Part shown: one piece after another, positions 20,523 to 30,709 of the stretch | Numbering within the stretch: the stretch's first letter is position 1 | How the letters are laid out: every line of letters begins with the position of its first letter | Source: Saccharina japonica | Lineage: Eukaryota; Sar; Phaeophyceae; Laminariales; Laminariaceae | Direction: 5' to 3' | NCBI GenBank assembly: GCA_008828725.1 | Contig: MEHQ01001314.1 | Span: 75,840 to 139,839, forward strand | Length of the DNA: 64,000 nucleotides | Position numbers and translations under genes: made by a program | The notes under the pieces: model-generated | What the model was told of the DNA's origin: nothing | Seen by the model: the letters and a program-made list of their open reading frames with translations, nothing else | Databases searched by the model: none

Positions 20523-23500
20523 ATGTCTTCTGGAGAGGGACCCGTTTCGACCAAGGCCAATGTTGAAGACCTGGCGAGCTCCGTTGAGCTCTCGGGAAAG
20601 CGCGTCTTCGTGCGGGTGAGTGCGTTCTTCTTGATAGTCGTGTGAGTTGTGTGTACGTCAATGTCGTACGTGTGTGTGCATCCCTGGACATATACCGCTG
20701 CTGCCCTTGGCGAAGACGGTATACATACGTAGGGAGGGGTAAAAAGGCAGAAAAGGGGAGGAAGGGTTCCGAAGACACGGAGGCGGCATGAACTCGCACG
20801 AAGGAGTGAACGTTTAGGCATGCATAGCGCGGCCCGTACCCATGGCTCCCAGGTTACTCAGTACAACGCAACGGTACTAAACTCTACCTGTCTACATACG
20901 ATGTACAGCTTTTGCAACAGGCTTCTATCGTTTTCGTGTACTGCCTGCTGGTATAATAGTATGATGACAATGATCCGGGAGGGTTTCAGTTTTTTCGTTG
21001 TTTTTTTGTACGGTTGTGCGCCTTGGGCGCACTGGCTTTTTTTTTCAATAAAATCGTTACACAATACCGGTACGTCAACTGCTGTGAGATGGACTGATTG
21101 AGTGGCTGATACTCTACTTTCAAAGCCACGCGATTATATACTGTTAATATAGTAGCTGGTATCCTTAGTCTATGATGCGCTTGTGTATATAAAGTCGCGC
21201 GCGTTTTTCTATGAAGCTGTACGCACGCGTATCCTACCGGTAACCAAGAGGACGTACAGTCAGTTCTCGTATACAACCAGTATCTTATACGTGAGATTAT
21301 CCGCAATTATTTCAGAAGCACCTCCTAAAAAATCTGCGTGCCATCCGTCACCTGGCCTGGCTTTCACCTCCACCCCCCCCCCCCCCCCCCCCCCCGGGGG
21401 GGGGGGGGGGTTTTTTTCTTGTTTGGTGGGTGTAGGGGGGGGGGGGGGGGGGGGGTACCCCACCCGTTTTTTGTTTCTACAGTGTGTTTGTTTTACGCGT
21501 TTTTTGTTCTTCTTGGTCATGCACCTGTTCGTTTTTTCCTCGCTTGTGTTCCGTGTTGCGACATGCTTGTTCTTGCTTCGGTCGTTCCTTTTTCCTCGTT
21601 TCTTGATGCGACATATATATGCTTCTGGTACGAGTACATGTTTGTGACGCCATGGTTACTTGGCGTAGACTCTTGAGCTGAGAACAAGACATTGTAATCA
21701 AGGGAAGTAGAGAGAAAAGAAGAGAGAAATAGAAGCATCATAAGACTGTTCGATTAATGCTCGGCCTCTCTGTGGCAGGCCTATTCTCCGTAAACCTTGC
21801 GAGGCTTATCAATTATATAAGGGGGGAGAGTTGCCCCAACAAAGTTAGTTGTCAGGATTAAAAATCAAGGAATTATTACTGTAGTTTCGGCTACTTTTTC
21901 AAATCCGCGATGTGATCCAGGTAACCCGTCGCCTTTTTTCAGCCAGCCAGCAATGTACTTTTCATATTTTTGCCACGTGGTTGCGCTGCGATTGATGCCT
22001 CTTCAGAGCGCTGCCGGCTGCCACAGCCACAGCCACGAGCCACCGTCTTGCATACCAGGTAGTCGACAAGGGAAGAAAGTGCTGAAATCTTCTCGCGATA
22101 AAAATGCAAGGCACGTACCGTGGTGAGAAGGAGGAGAGATGGACCTGCTTAGTGACCCCGGGTCTGAGTTACGACTAAATAGGGAGAGAGAAAAGATGGG
22201 CGAAGATAATAAATGGGATGGACGACAACAAAACAAAAAACTTTGCATTGCGTGGGTGTTTGTAGCAAGCGCTTCCCGCGCTTCGCCCACCCCTTTGCTT
22301 CACGGGAACGTGTTGGTTTCTCGAAACTTGCTCATACTAATTCATACGGACAAAATGTTTACTGGTACCAGGTATTCGTACATGTATACAAAATTCCACA
22401 GTAGCATGTTAATTTGGAGGAAAAAAACTATATCCGGGGGCCGTTTCGTGGTTCAGGCCATAGGGTGAGGGAGGAGAGTAAGGAGCAAGAGCAGCAGCAG
22501 TGTTTTTTTGAATTGGCGTGCGTTAATAACTGCAGTGGTAAAAACCTCGGCCCGAATGTAATCTCTTCTTTTGCGTCACTCCTTTCATGTCTTATTTTGT
22601 CTTTTTTGGGAAGTGTTCAAGGCGGAACGGGAACGTGGTAAAGGAGGAGATGGGAAAGATAGACGAATGTGATATGGAGAAGTTTTGATACACGAAATAG
22701 CAGCAAAAAAACGACCGCCATCTTATGCTGGCCACAGGCGGAAAATCTGGAAGGGGATGAGATTCTCAAAACGTTTCAATGTAATATATGGAAACAACGT
22801 AATGAGCGCCCAAGTGTTGGAGGTGCCTCTATTATGATAGGAGTAGGAACGGTGCTCCGTCTCGAAAGGAATGCGTGGTCAATGGCCAAATGACTAAGGC
22901 GAGCAACAAACGAGTATCTCCCCGCCCCTTCCCGGCATTGTAGGGATGCGAGGGTCTATAATCATATGACTACGGCCATGCATGAAAATGAAGTAACCCC
23001 CCCCCCCCCCCCCCCCAAAGTGAGAAGTCATATCGATAGGAAGAGTAGGAAGCGAAAAATGCTCCCGCCGTCTCGAAAGGAAGTGGCGTGCATCAAACAC
23101 AAATGGTAAAACATGACTAAGGGCGAGCTAATCAACGAGGTGAAAAATATAAAGCGTCCAAACGGCCCTTAACGAAATGCGCGACCGCCGAATTTGGTAG
23201 AATGCAAGGTCCTATAATCATAAATGACTAGCGATGCGGCCATGCATGATAAATTGAAGTAAGTCCCGACCGCCCCGCCCCCAGCCGGGCCGTACACTTG
23301 CCTCGTTTGGCAGGGATGAAAGATGGATGATACTGCGTCGTGATCCGTGAGGTGGAGATCGCCGCATGATGCATAGCATGGGGACGGTGGAACGGGGTCA
23401 TGGCTGGGATGCTGGGGGCTCGATGAACTGGGTTCGGCGGTTAGCGAGCCGAGCCGCGCGGCCGAGGAGGATGGGCGGTGGGCTTGGCGGTTCGGTGTGT

Positions 23501-26500
23501 GGGGTGGGGTGGGGTGGGTGGGTGGGCGTGTGCAGTTCGTAGTGTATAGGACTTGGGCCAGGTCCGACCAAATGGTTAATAGTCCAAATTCCGAGAAAAG
23601 TCCCTGGCGATCGGGATTTCGGGGTTATAACCCCTTTTAAGACCGCAGTCTCATTGTGGGAATAAAACACTTGGGATTAGAGTCAGGGTTAGATTTCTGT
23701 ACAGTGCAGTGCTAAAAGGGTTAAATGTAGTGTTTGGAAAAATTGTCGAAACTTGGCCAAGGTGTATACGGTCCTCGGTGGGTGGGTGGGTGGGTGGGTG
23801 GGTGGGTGAAAAATATCTCCGCGGTTTGCATAGGTTCTTGCCTTTGGTTGCTCGTACGGTACTCGTAGTGAGTTTTGCTTTTCTTTGTGTTTTTCTTTGT
23901 GTTTTTTGTCTTTTTCACCGACGGCCGCCGCCGCCGTGGGTTGCACATATTTTGCGTTATTGTCTCTGGGGCGGGCGAGATCTCTCTGCATGCGCGTGCG
24001 CGCGCAAGGACGGTCGATCTTTACAACAAAATAATGCCGGCATGGAACACACCCACCCGCTACTGATGACCTATGCCCATGCCCATGCCCAACATGCCAT
24101 TTGCTGAATACGCAACGCTAATATAATAGGGATGTTTTCGTTTGTTGCGGGGGTGTCCCCACTACCCCCCTCTCCGCGCTCAGCGACCCGTTTCCTGTGT
24201 GCCTTGGGCGTTGCACTAACGATCCGATCCTTGTGTGCACTCTCTCCCTCTCTCCGTCGTTCCCTCCCTCCCTCCGTCTGTCTGCCTGTGGCAGAGCAAC
24301 GACGAGGAATTCAGCAAGCAGCTGGCCGCGCTGTGCGACTACTACGTCAACGACGCTTTCGGGACCGCCCACCGCGCCCACGCCTCCACGGAAGGCGTGA
24401 CCAAGTTCGTCGAGCGCAAGGTGTGAGCCGGCCGTAAGGGTGCTTCTGTAGAACGGCTACTAGGCGTGCTGTAGGCGTATGTACAATAGTATCGTACACT
24501 GCTATTGTACAATTCTCGTCGCTTTTTTGTTTGGACGCGATGTTATAAGTGGCGCGCACAGATGAGTGTCGACGAAATCCTCGATCTCACAGCTGCTGTT
24601 TTTAAGTTTTTTATAAATACGGTGGCGTGTGTGCCGGTACATACTCGTGACTGCTGTCGTAACACTTGTCTGTATTCTCGTGACTGGCTTTTTTGGTCGA
24701 CAAAATAGCTATTAATAGCGCGCGATGATGTAGCTGCTGTTAACTTGCGGGGGAATTTGCGGACGGACAGCTGTTGAGTGGGACTGCGAGGCTGTGAGGA
24801 ATTGTTTCGCTCTCGATCTCGGTTGCTTTTCGTGCTCGTCGGTGGACCGGCGAGAGGACAGGAGGGGAAACATTTGAACGTGCGTCCCCCGCGCCTGGCA
24901 GAACAGCCGGGGGTGGTGGTGGTAGTGGCGATGGTCATGGTGTTGGTGTTGTTAGCGGTGGTGTATTACGCGATTCCCTACATTTGTTGGAAGCTCGTTG
25001 GCTGAAGTTACACCGCGTGTGTTCATGTAACGGCATGGATCTTATACTTTCGAGGCTCTTAACCTGTTGGCATATTGTGGAGTTTATGCAGACGTTTTGT
25101 TTCACTGCAGCACTTGCACCCGTTCTTGATGACAGCACACACAGGTACCAACAGGTTCCACATTACTATTGCAGGTTATGAGCCTCGTTCATATATGACA
25201 GACACAAACGTTTCACAATCAAGTGCGATGCAACTTGAACCAATGCTTGGTGACAGCTGCGTACACATGGGTACCCTACAGATCCCACGTTATTCCGTCA
25301 GGCTAACCCTACAGATCCCACGTTGTTCCGTCAGGTTATGAGCCTCGTAACTATATTACAAGGTATATGCGTTTCACAAACAACAAATTGCGATGTAAAG
25401 CTGAGCCAATGAGCTTCATTTCAACACATGTAGCGAAATCTGCCACCCCTTTCGGGCCCACGGATGGCAGCCTATAACACGAAGAGAAGTGCGATATCAT
25501 CACCCGTGCAGGAAGAAAGCGCGTGCAGCAGTACAAGCGCATCGTATTGCTGCCCGCGGGTCGTGCGTACTCCTAAGGTTGCGTTTTTGACGCATCTACT
25601 ACTCTATTAAATAGCAGCCTGGGCTGTTGCTTCACGTCTTTTCGATAGGTTCCCCCGTCTCAAGCCTCGAAGGGGTTATTATAGCGTACAATCTGGCAGG
25701 TGAGTGAGTGGTGGACATGGGTGGTGGTATTGATGGCGGTCGCTCCCGTCTCACGTGTGCTTGCTTGCGCGCGCCCGCTCGATCGACCGCTCGCTCGCTC
25801 AGGTCTCCGGCTTGCTGATGGAGAAGGAGCTCAAGTACCTCAAGGGAGCCGTGGACAGCCCCGTGCGACCGATGGCTTGCATCGTGGGCGGTGCCAAGGT
25901 CTCCTCGAAGGTCAGAATGCCGGTCGCTTCTGCGACGCGAGCGCGTGGGAGCGCGTCCCCCGAACACTACGGTCCCGCCGCCGCTGCCGCCACGGCGGCG
26001 GCTGTGTGTGGTGTATTGCTGCATCTCTATTTCTCTGACGTCGTCGTCGTCCTCTCGACCGGTAGGCCCCGGAAGTTGTGTTTGGATTTTCATTGGCGAG
26101 CCCTCACCTTCTGAGCGGAGGCGTGCACGCACGAATCATAAAACTATGGTGGAAAAAATGATCAATCTGAACAATCTCGAACGGGCAGGCTCAAGCTGGA
26201 ACGGATTGTCGAGCGTAACTTATGCTTTTGGTTGCGATTTCTGCCTTTTGTTACCGTTACGTTACTTTTCGTACCATAAACACCCCGACGACGCCCCCCC
26301 CCCCCCCCCCTTCGCCCGCCTGCTTGCCCCCAGCGACAGCTCCGTTCCCCCTCCCAGTGACGACCCCCGTACGTGAAGGGAAATGGTTGGTTTGACGTTC
26401 TCTTCGTTGCCTCTAGCAACGGCCTAAACAATAGCACCTCCTTTTTTTTTCCTGGCACCGGACGCCTAGCATGCGACACCACCATAGCGCACGTGCTCGC

Positions 26501-27504
26501 GTGCACAAGTGCAAAGCGCAAGCGCAAAAATCAATCCCACACGCGCCTTCACTTTTCGCCATGTGCGTTCTTTTTCATGACTACGCTTGCACCGCTTCCA
26601 CCGCTTGCACCGCTTCCACCGCTTCCACCGCTTCCACCGCTGCTGCTGCTACTGCTGCTGCTGCTGCTGATGATGATGCTGATGTTGCCGCGCTGCCCCC
26701 CCCCCCCCTTTCTTCCCGGCGGTCGTGGGTCAGATCACCGTTATCGAGGCGCTTATCGAGAAGTGTGACGTCATCCTCCTCGGGGGGGGCATGATCTTCA
26801 CCTTCTTCAAGGCTAAGGGGCTCGGGGTCGGCAAGTCTCTCGTGAGTTAATATGTTGCGTCGACTCCCTGGGGCTCGGAGTGCCTTGGCCTGTGTATGTA
26901 TGTATAAGCAGGGTTTTGTGGGTGTTGCATATAGTGGGCGGGTACGAAGTGCTCGGGGGGGCGTTTTAGTTTGCTTTTGCTATATATATATAGGGGATGT
27001 CCAACACGAAAAGAAAAAAACGCCTCCTTGTGCGAAACATTGAAAATAGCTGTGGGAGTCTCTCATCCATCAATCAATCGAGGTAGAAGTTTTGTTTTTC
27101 CTCGCTGCCTTTTCCCGAAGACATTTTCAGCCGTGCCGACATAACGAACGAAGTTGTTCTGTGTGCCTGGTAGTGTGAGTAAGTACGTACGCATATAAGC
27201 GTTTGGAAAATTTAATGCCGAAAGCTCGTCGGTTTCAGGGCATGGGAGGAAGGAATAATATGGGTGGCTCAGTATGCTGTGGCCACCCCAAGCGATGTTG
27301 GAGCGCGCTCGCCACGACACGTAATGTCACGAACAGGTCAAGTTCTTTCAAAGCCTGTGGATGTTCGAAAGCGTTTTTATTTGCTCCATGTATCGTCGCT
27401 CGCCCCCCCGTCCGCCCCCGCCCCCAACCCCACTCCCGGTCGGAGGCTGACGGATGATGGGGGGGGGGGGGGGGGGGGCAGCGAAACTTTGCCCCCCCCC
27501 CCCC

Positions 27505-27544
<40 letters not shown>

Positions 27545-30500
27545 CTGGCGCTAAAGTTTCGCTGACACTCCCTGCACACGAGCGTCCCCTTGCACCCCGT
27601 CAGCGTTGTTATCGGTCAGGGTGTGCGTCAATATGTTTTTCCGTACTTCCACTCCGCCGCCGTGCGCGATGTCTATGAATGCACAGGTTGAAGACGACTA
27701 TGTCGAGCTGGCCAAGACTCTTATGGAGAAGGCGGAAGCGAAGGGGGTCAAGTTCCTGCTGCCTGAAGATGTCGTCGTCGCGGACAAGGCAAGCGCGCTC
27801 CGACAACAGAGGAACTGTTTTCGTTTTTGTTTTTGTGTATCCCATTTAGAACGGCACCCGCGTTTTTATTAGGGAGAAACCAGTTGTAGGTAGTGTTGGA
27901 TATTTGTTTTTAGCAGTGTAGTGAAAGGGTTGAGCTTGCCGCCACCAAAACATTTAACATTCGTGCGGCTTATCGTACAGTCTAGACGTGTCTGTGTGTT
28001 CCTCTTTAGGTTGCAGCGCTTACGGTCGCAACCGGGCGTGACTCCTTACAAACTATTTTTTCAACATTTTCAACATTTTTCGACGCCGTTGTACAGCAGT
28101 TGCCAAAAGGCGCTATTAATAGTATATGTGCCAGTACTACAAAAACGTAGTACTGGTACATGGACTATCAACAGTACTACTTTCGCCGACTGATGTAGGA
28201 TTTCCGTACACCGGCGTCGAAATATGTCACGGGCGTCGCGATGGTCACGGTTATGTATGTATATATATATATATATCCCGACATCGAGGCTCAGCCGACT
28301 AGCCGGCGTGTTTGTTGGAGTGTAGGGGGGCCTGCACGTATTCTAGCGAAAAGGCCTTTTGAGTATGGTAGCAAAATTTTCGCGGTTCGGACGGCGGCGG
28401 CGGGGGCGGTGGCGACGGCGGCGGCGGTGGCGACGGCGGCGGCGGCGGAATCGGCGGAATCGGCGACAGTAGCAGCAGCAGCAGCCAAAAGCCGGTGCCA
28501 CCGCGCCGTGTAACCGAAGCAATGCACATTTGTTTCACGTGTAATACACGCCACTGACTGCTGCGCACCAACGCACGCCACCTTGCACTCTCGCCGAAGA
28601 ACCACAACTAAACAACTTGTACCCTGCTTCCCTCCCCGCCCCGCCGTGCGTCGCCTCGCAACGATTCCGCCGCCTTCTGTCGCGCTCCGCCTTCTTCTCG
28701 TACGGTGATATCGAAAAACAACCGAAAAAAACGCCTGATCAGTTCTCGCCCGACGCGGATTCGGACACCGTAGACGTCGACCAGATCCCTGAAGAGTGGA
28801 TGGGTCTCGACGTGGGACCCAAGACCGTCGCGGCGTTCGAAGCCGCCTTGGACCCGTGCAAAACCATTGTAAGCCAGGCGTCTTTGGGGGGGGGGGGAGN
28901 NNNNNNNNNNNNNNNGGGAAGGGAGGGGGGAGGGAGAGGGAGGGAGTCATTCGTGATGGCCAATTTCTGCGGAAACCCTTTTTGTGTTTTTAGTAGTTCG
29001 CTTGGTGTCCGTATGATGCTGGGACCGTGGTACAGCTGTAGCATACCGGACATGCCGGGTGTGTGACGCATCAGGCGCGGCAACGCCAGCCGAGGAGAAA
29101 GCGAGGCGAAACATTGTTGAGGTTGTAATGACTCGGTCCGGCCTGGAAGATGGCTGGGAGGGAGGGAGGGAGAGAGGAAGGGAAGGAGGGAGGGTTGTTG
29201 GCGGTGAACTGTCGCTGGTTTGTAGTCTATTGACTGGTACCTGGTCCTGTAGTCTGTTGACTGGATGGCGTGGGTGTTTTGGTTTAGACCGCGTCATGAC
29301 CGTGGTTCCGATACCTTTGGTGTAGTGAACAGGTCGCCTGCTCTCTAAACCGGTGTCGCGCGCCGGCAGCTGCTCGCTTCTTGTCCCCGAGAAGCGAGCG
29401 CGAGAGACTTTCGTCGGGCTATGGACGCTTGGCCCAGCGTTCGCCCTAAGCTCTTGCGGTAACCTCGTCTGCTCTCGCTAACCGGGCGCTTAGAGGGCTT
29501 ACCCTCGGCGTCGCGTGACCGTAAAGCAAGAAGAAGAGCACTCCGTGGCGGGCACGAAGTTCAGGACGGGCATCGCACCCACTTCTTCTCCACGGCCGCC
29601 TCGGCTGTGTAGAGTTTTCATGCCCAGACGTGTGGATGGCGGAGGTGATGACACGTTCGTGCGTCGGTGCGAACTGTTATCGTTTGTTAAGACCTCCTTG
29701 GAAATGTCCATTGTCGCTGACGGTGGTCGCCCGTCGCCCCCCGCCCTTCCTCTCGCTCCCTCTCTCCCTCTCGCCGCCGGCAGGTGTGGAACGGGCCGAT
29801 GGGGGTGTTCGAGTTCGAGAAGTTCGCGGCGGGGACGCTCGCGATAGCCAACTGCCTCGCAGGATTGACCGACAAGGGCTCCATCACGATCATCGGGGGC
29901 GGAGACTCGGTGAGACTACGTAGACGGCGAGGGTGGCGGGCAGGAAGGAGTGGGTGGGGGGGGGGGGGGGGGGGGGGGTTAGTGGGGGGGGGGGGGGGGG
30001 GGGGGGTGGTGTGTACTCATGTCATGCATCGTCGTGTTACGGGGAACCATAGTAAATAGGGGACCAATTTTGTTAGTAAAAATAGGTAAATATATAGGTT
30101 TTTGTGTGTACCGTAGGTCCTATTTACAACATTAGCCCACCCCGTAACAGTCGTTATACCGTATAGACCCTCGCATCACTACCATGCCGGAGCCGGGGTA
30201 GTTTGGAGGAGTTATGTTCTTGTGAGTTCTCTGGCGGTAGGGGAGGGGGGGGGGGNNNNGGGGGGGGGGGGGGGGGGGGGGGGGGGCAAGAGTGCTTGCT
30301 GTTGCCGCCGCCTCATCGAGTGATGGGCTTTTTGGAGGCACCTCGGTTTTTGACGTTTGTCTTTTCGTTCCGGTCGCGTTCGTGGTGGCGCCCCCCCGGA
30401 CTCTTCGCATGGGACGAGGTTGCAGCTGAAACTATTCGCACTGTTTTAGGCTGTTGAACCCCCGCGACGCACTCGCTTTGCCGCATACTTCTTACTGGTA

Positions 30501-30709
30501 TATTGAAACGGCCGGGGGGCCCTCCCTCCCTCCCTCCGCACTCCCCCCGGCGCCTGTTAACTTTGTGTTGGAACCACCAGGTTGCGGCCGTGGAGAAGGC
30601 CGGCCTCGCCGACAAAATGTCGCACATCTCGACCGGCGGCGGGGCCAGCCTTGAGCTCCTCGAGGGCAAGGAGCTTCCGGGGGTGAACGCCATCGAGGAG
30701 AAGGCGTGA
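20523..30709 (+). CDS. PGK: Phosphoglycerate kinase, 8 exons recognised, one region missing
   Basis: PGK transfers phosphate between 1,3-bisphosphoglycerate and ADP in glycolysis and runs in reverse in the Calvin cycle. Exons recognised: 20523-20615, 24295-24420, 25803-25910, 26734-26841, 27687-27788, 28743-28868, 29784-29909 and 30581-30709 (TGA at 30707). All junctions are phase 0, giving 305 residues. Diagnostic segments are [90 protein letters not shown] and [17 protein letters not shown], covering most of the nucleotide-binding C-lobe. One intron (after 27788) uses a GC donor, AAG|GCAAGC. The family is normally ~390-420 residues. The ~80 residues after RVFVR, with the DFNVP and HLGRP substrate loops, were not found in 20616-24294. 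The start at 20523 gives the usual short cytosolic N-terminus; an in-frame ATG at 20493 would add ten residues. No plastid leader was seen, so it is probably cytosolic. Confidence 0.95.
21369..21456. repeat. Poly-C / poly-G junction in PGK intron 1
   Basis: A run of about 26 C is immediately followed by about 14 G, and a further ~20 G follow within 30 bases. Such an inverted homopolymer junction is a likely assembly weak point. It lies in the intron from which PGK exon(s) are missing. Confidence 0.8.
22062..22240 (+). mobile_element. tRNA-derived SINE, family 1, copy d (5'-truncated)
   Basis: It starts in the body at GTCGACAAGGGAAGAAAGTG, keeps GACCCCGGGTCTGAGTTACG and AATAAATGGGATGGACGACA, and ends in an A-rich tail. 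It lies inside PGK intron 1. Confidence 0.75.
22795..23280 (+). repeat. Dispersed repeat D, two tandem diverged units
   Basis: Both units contain the series GAGGGTCTATAATCATATGA / AAGGTCCTATAATCATAAAT, GCGGCCATGCATGA-like and AAGTAA words. The first also has AATGGCCAAATGACTAAGGC, matching the copy at 11075. It lies in PGK intron 1. Confidence 0.65.
23628..23724. mobile_element. MITE family A, copy in PGK intron 1
   Basis: It opens TAACCCCTTTTAAGACCGCA and closes GTGCTAAAAGGGTTAA, with inverted terminal CCCTTTTA/TAAAAGGG next to TTAA-like sites. It is 97 bases long. Confidence 0.7.
25155..25432. repeat. ~170-bp diverged tandem duplication in a PGK intron
   Basis: Both units start CAGGTTATGAGCCTCGT, continue with CGTTTCACAA and a GCGATG(C/T)AA word, and end AGCCAATG-like. 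Between them CTACAGATCCCACGTT occurs twice 31 bases apart. A related GGTTATAAGCCTCG word is at 33368. Confidence 0.6.
26585..26690. repeat. CCGCTT(C/G)CA and (GCT)n repeats
   Basis: Imperfect 9-bp CACCGCTTC units are followed by GCTGCTACT triplets, 44 bases upstream of a PGK exon acceptor. They are intronic. Confidence 0.8.
27459..27544. repeat. Poly-G, poly-C, poly-G cluster
   Basis: About 20 G, then about 14 C immediately followed by about 38 G, in the PGK intron before the exon at 27687. The flanking words CGAAACTTTGCC and GCTAAAGTTTCGCTG are inverted copies, so the block is a large hairpin or an assembly artefact. Confidence 0.8.
28900..28915. other. Assembly gap (16 N)
   Basis: Sixteen undetermined bases follow a poly-G run inside the PGK intron after the exon ending at 28868. 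Confidence 0.99.
30017..30200 (-). repeat. Dispersed repeat D, inverted copy split by a MITE
   Basis: GTACTCATGTCATGCATCGT on the left and AGACCCTCGCATCACTACCA with TGCCGG on the right are the reverse complement of repeat D. MITE B copy 3 (30035-30149) sits between them. Confidence 0.6.
30035..30149. mobile_element. MITE family B, copy 3 (nested in repeat D)
   Basis: The ends are TGTTACGGGGAACCATAG and CACCCCGTAACA. Inside, GGGGACCAATTTTGTTAGTA and TAGGTCCTATTTAC match other copies. It is in the last PGK intron. Confidence 0.75.
30256..30259. other. Assembly gap (4 N) in poly-G
   Basis: Four undetermined bases inside a G run of about 40 bases in the last PGK intron. Confidence 0.99.
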
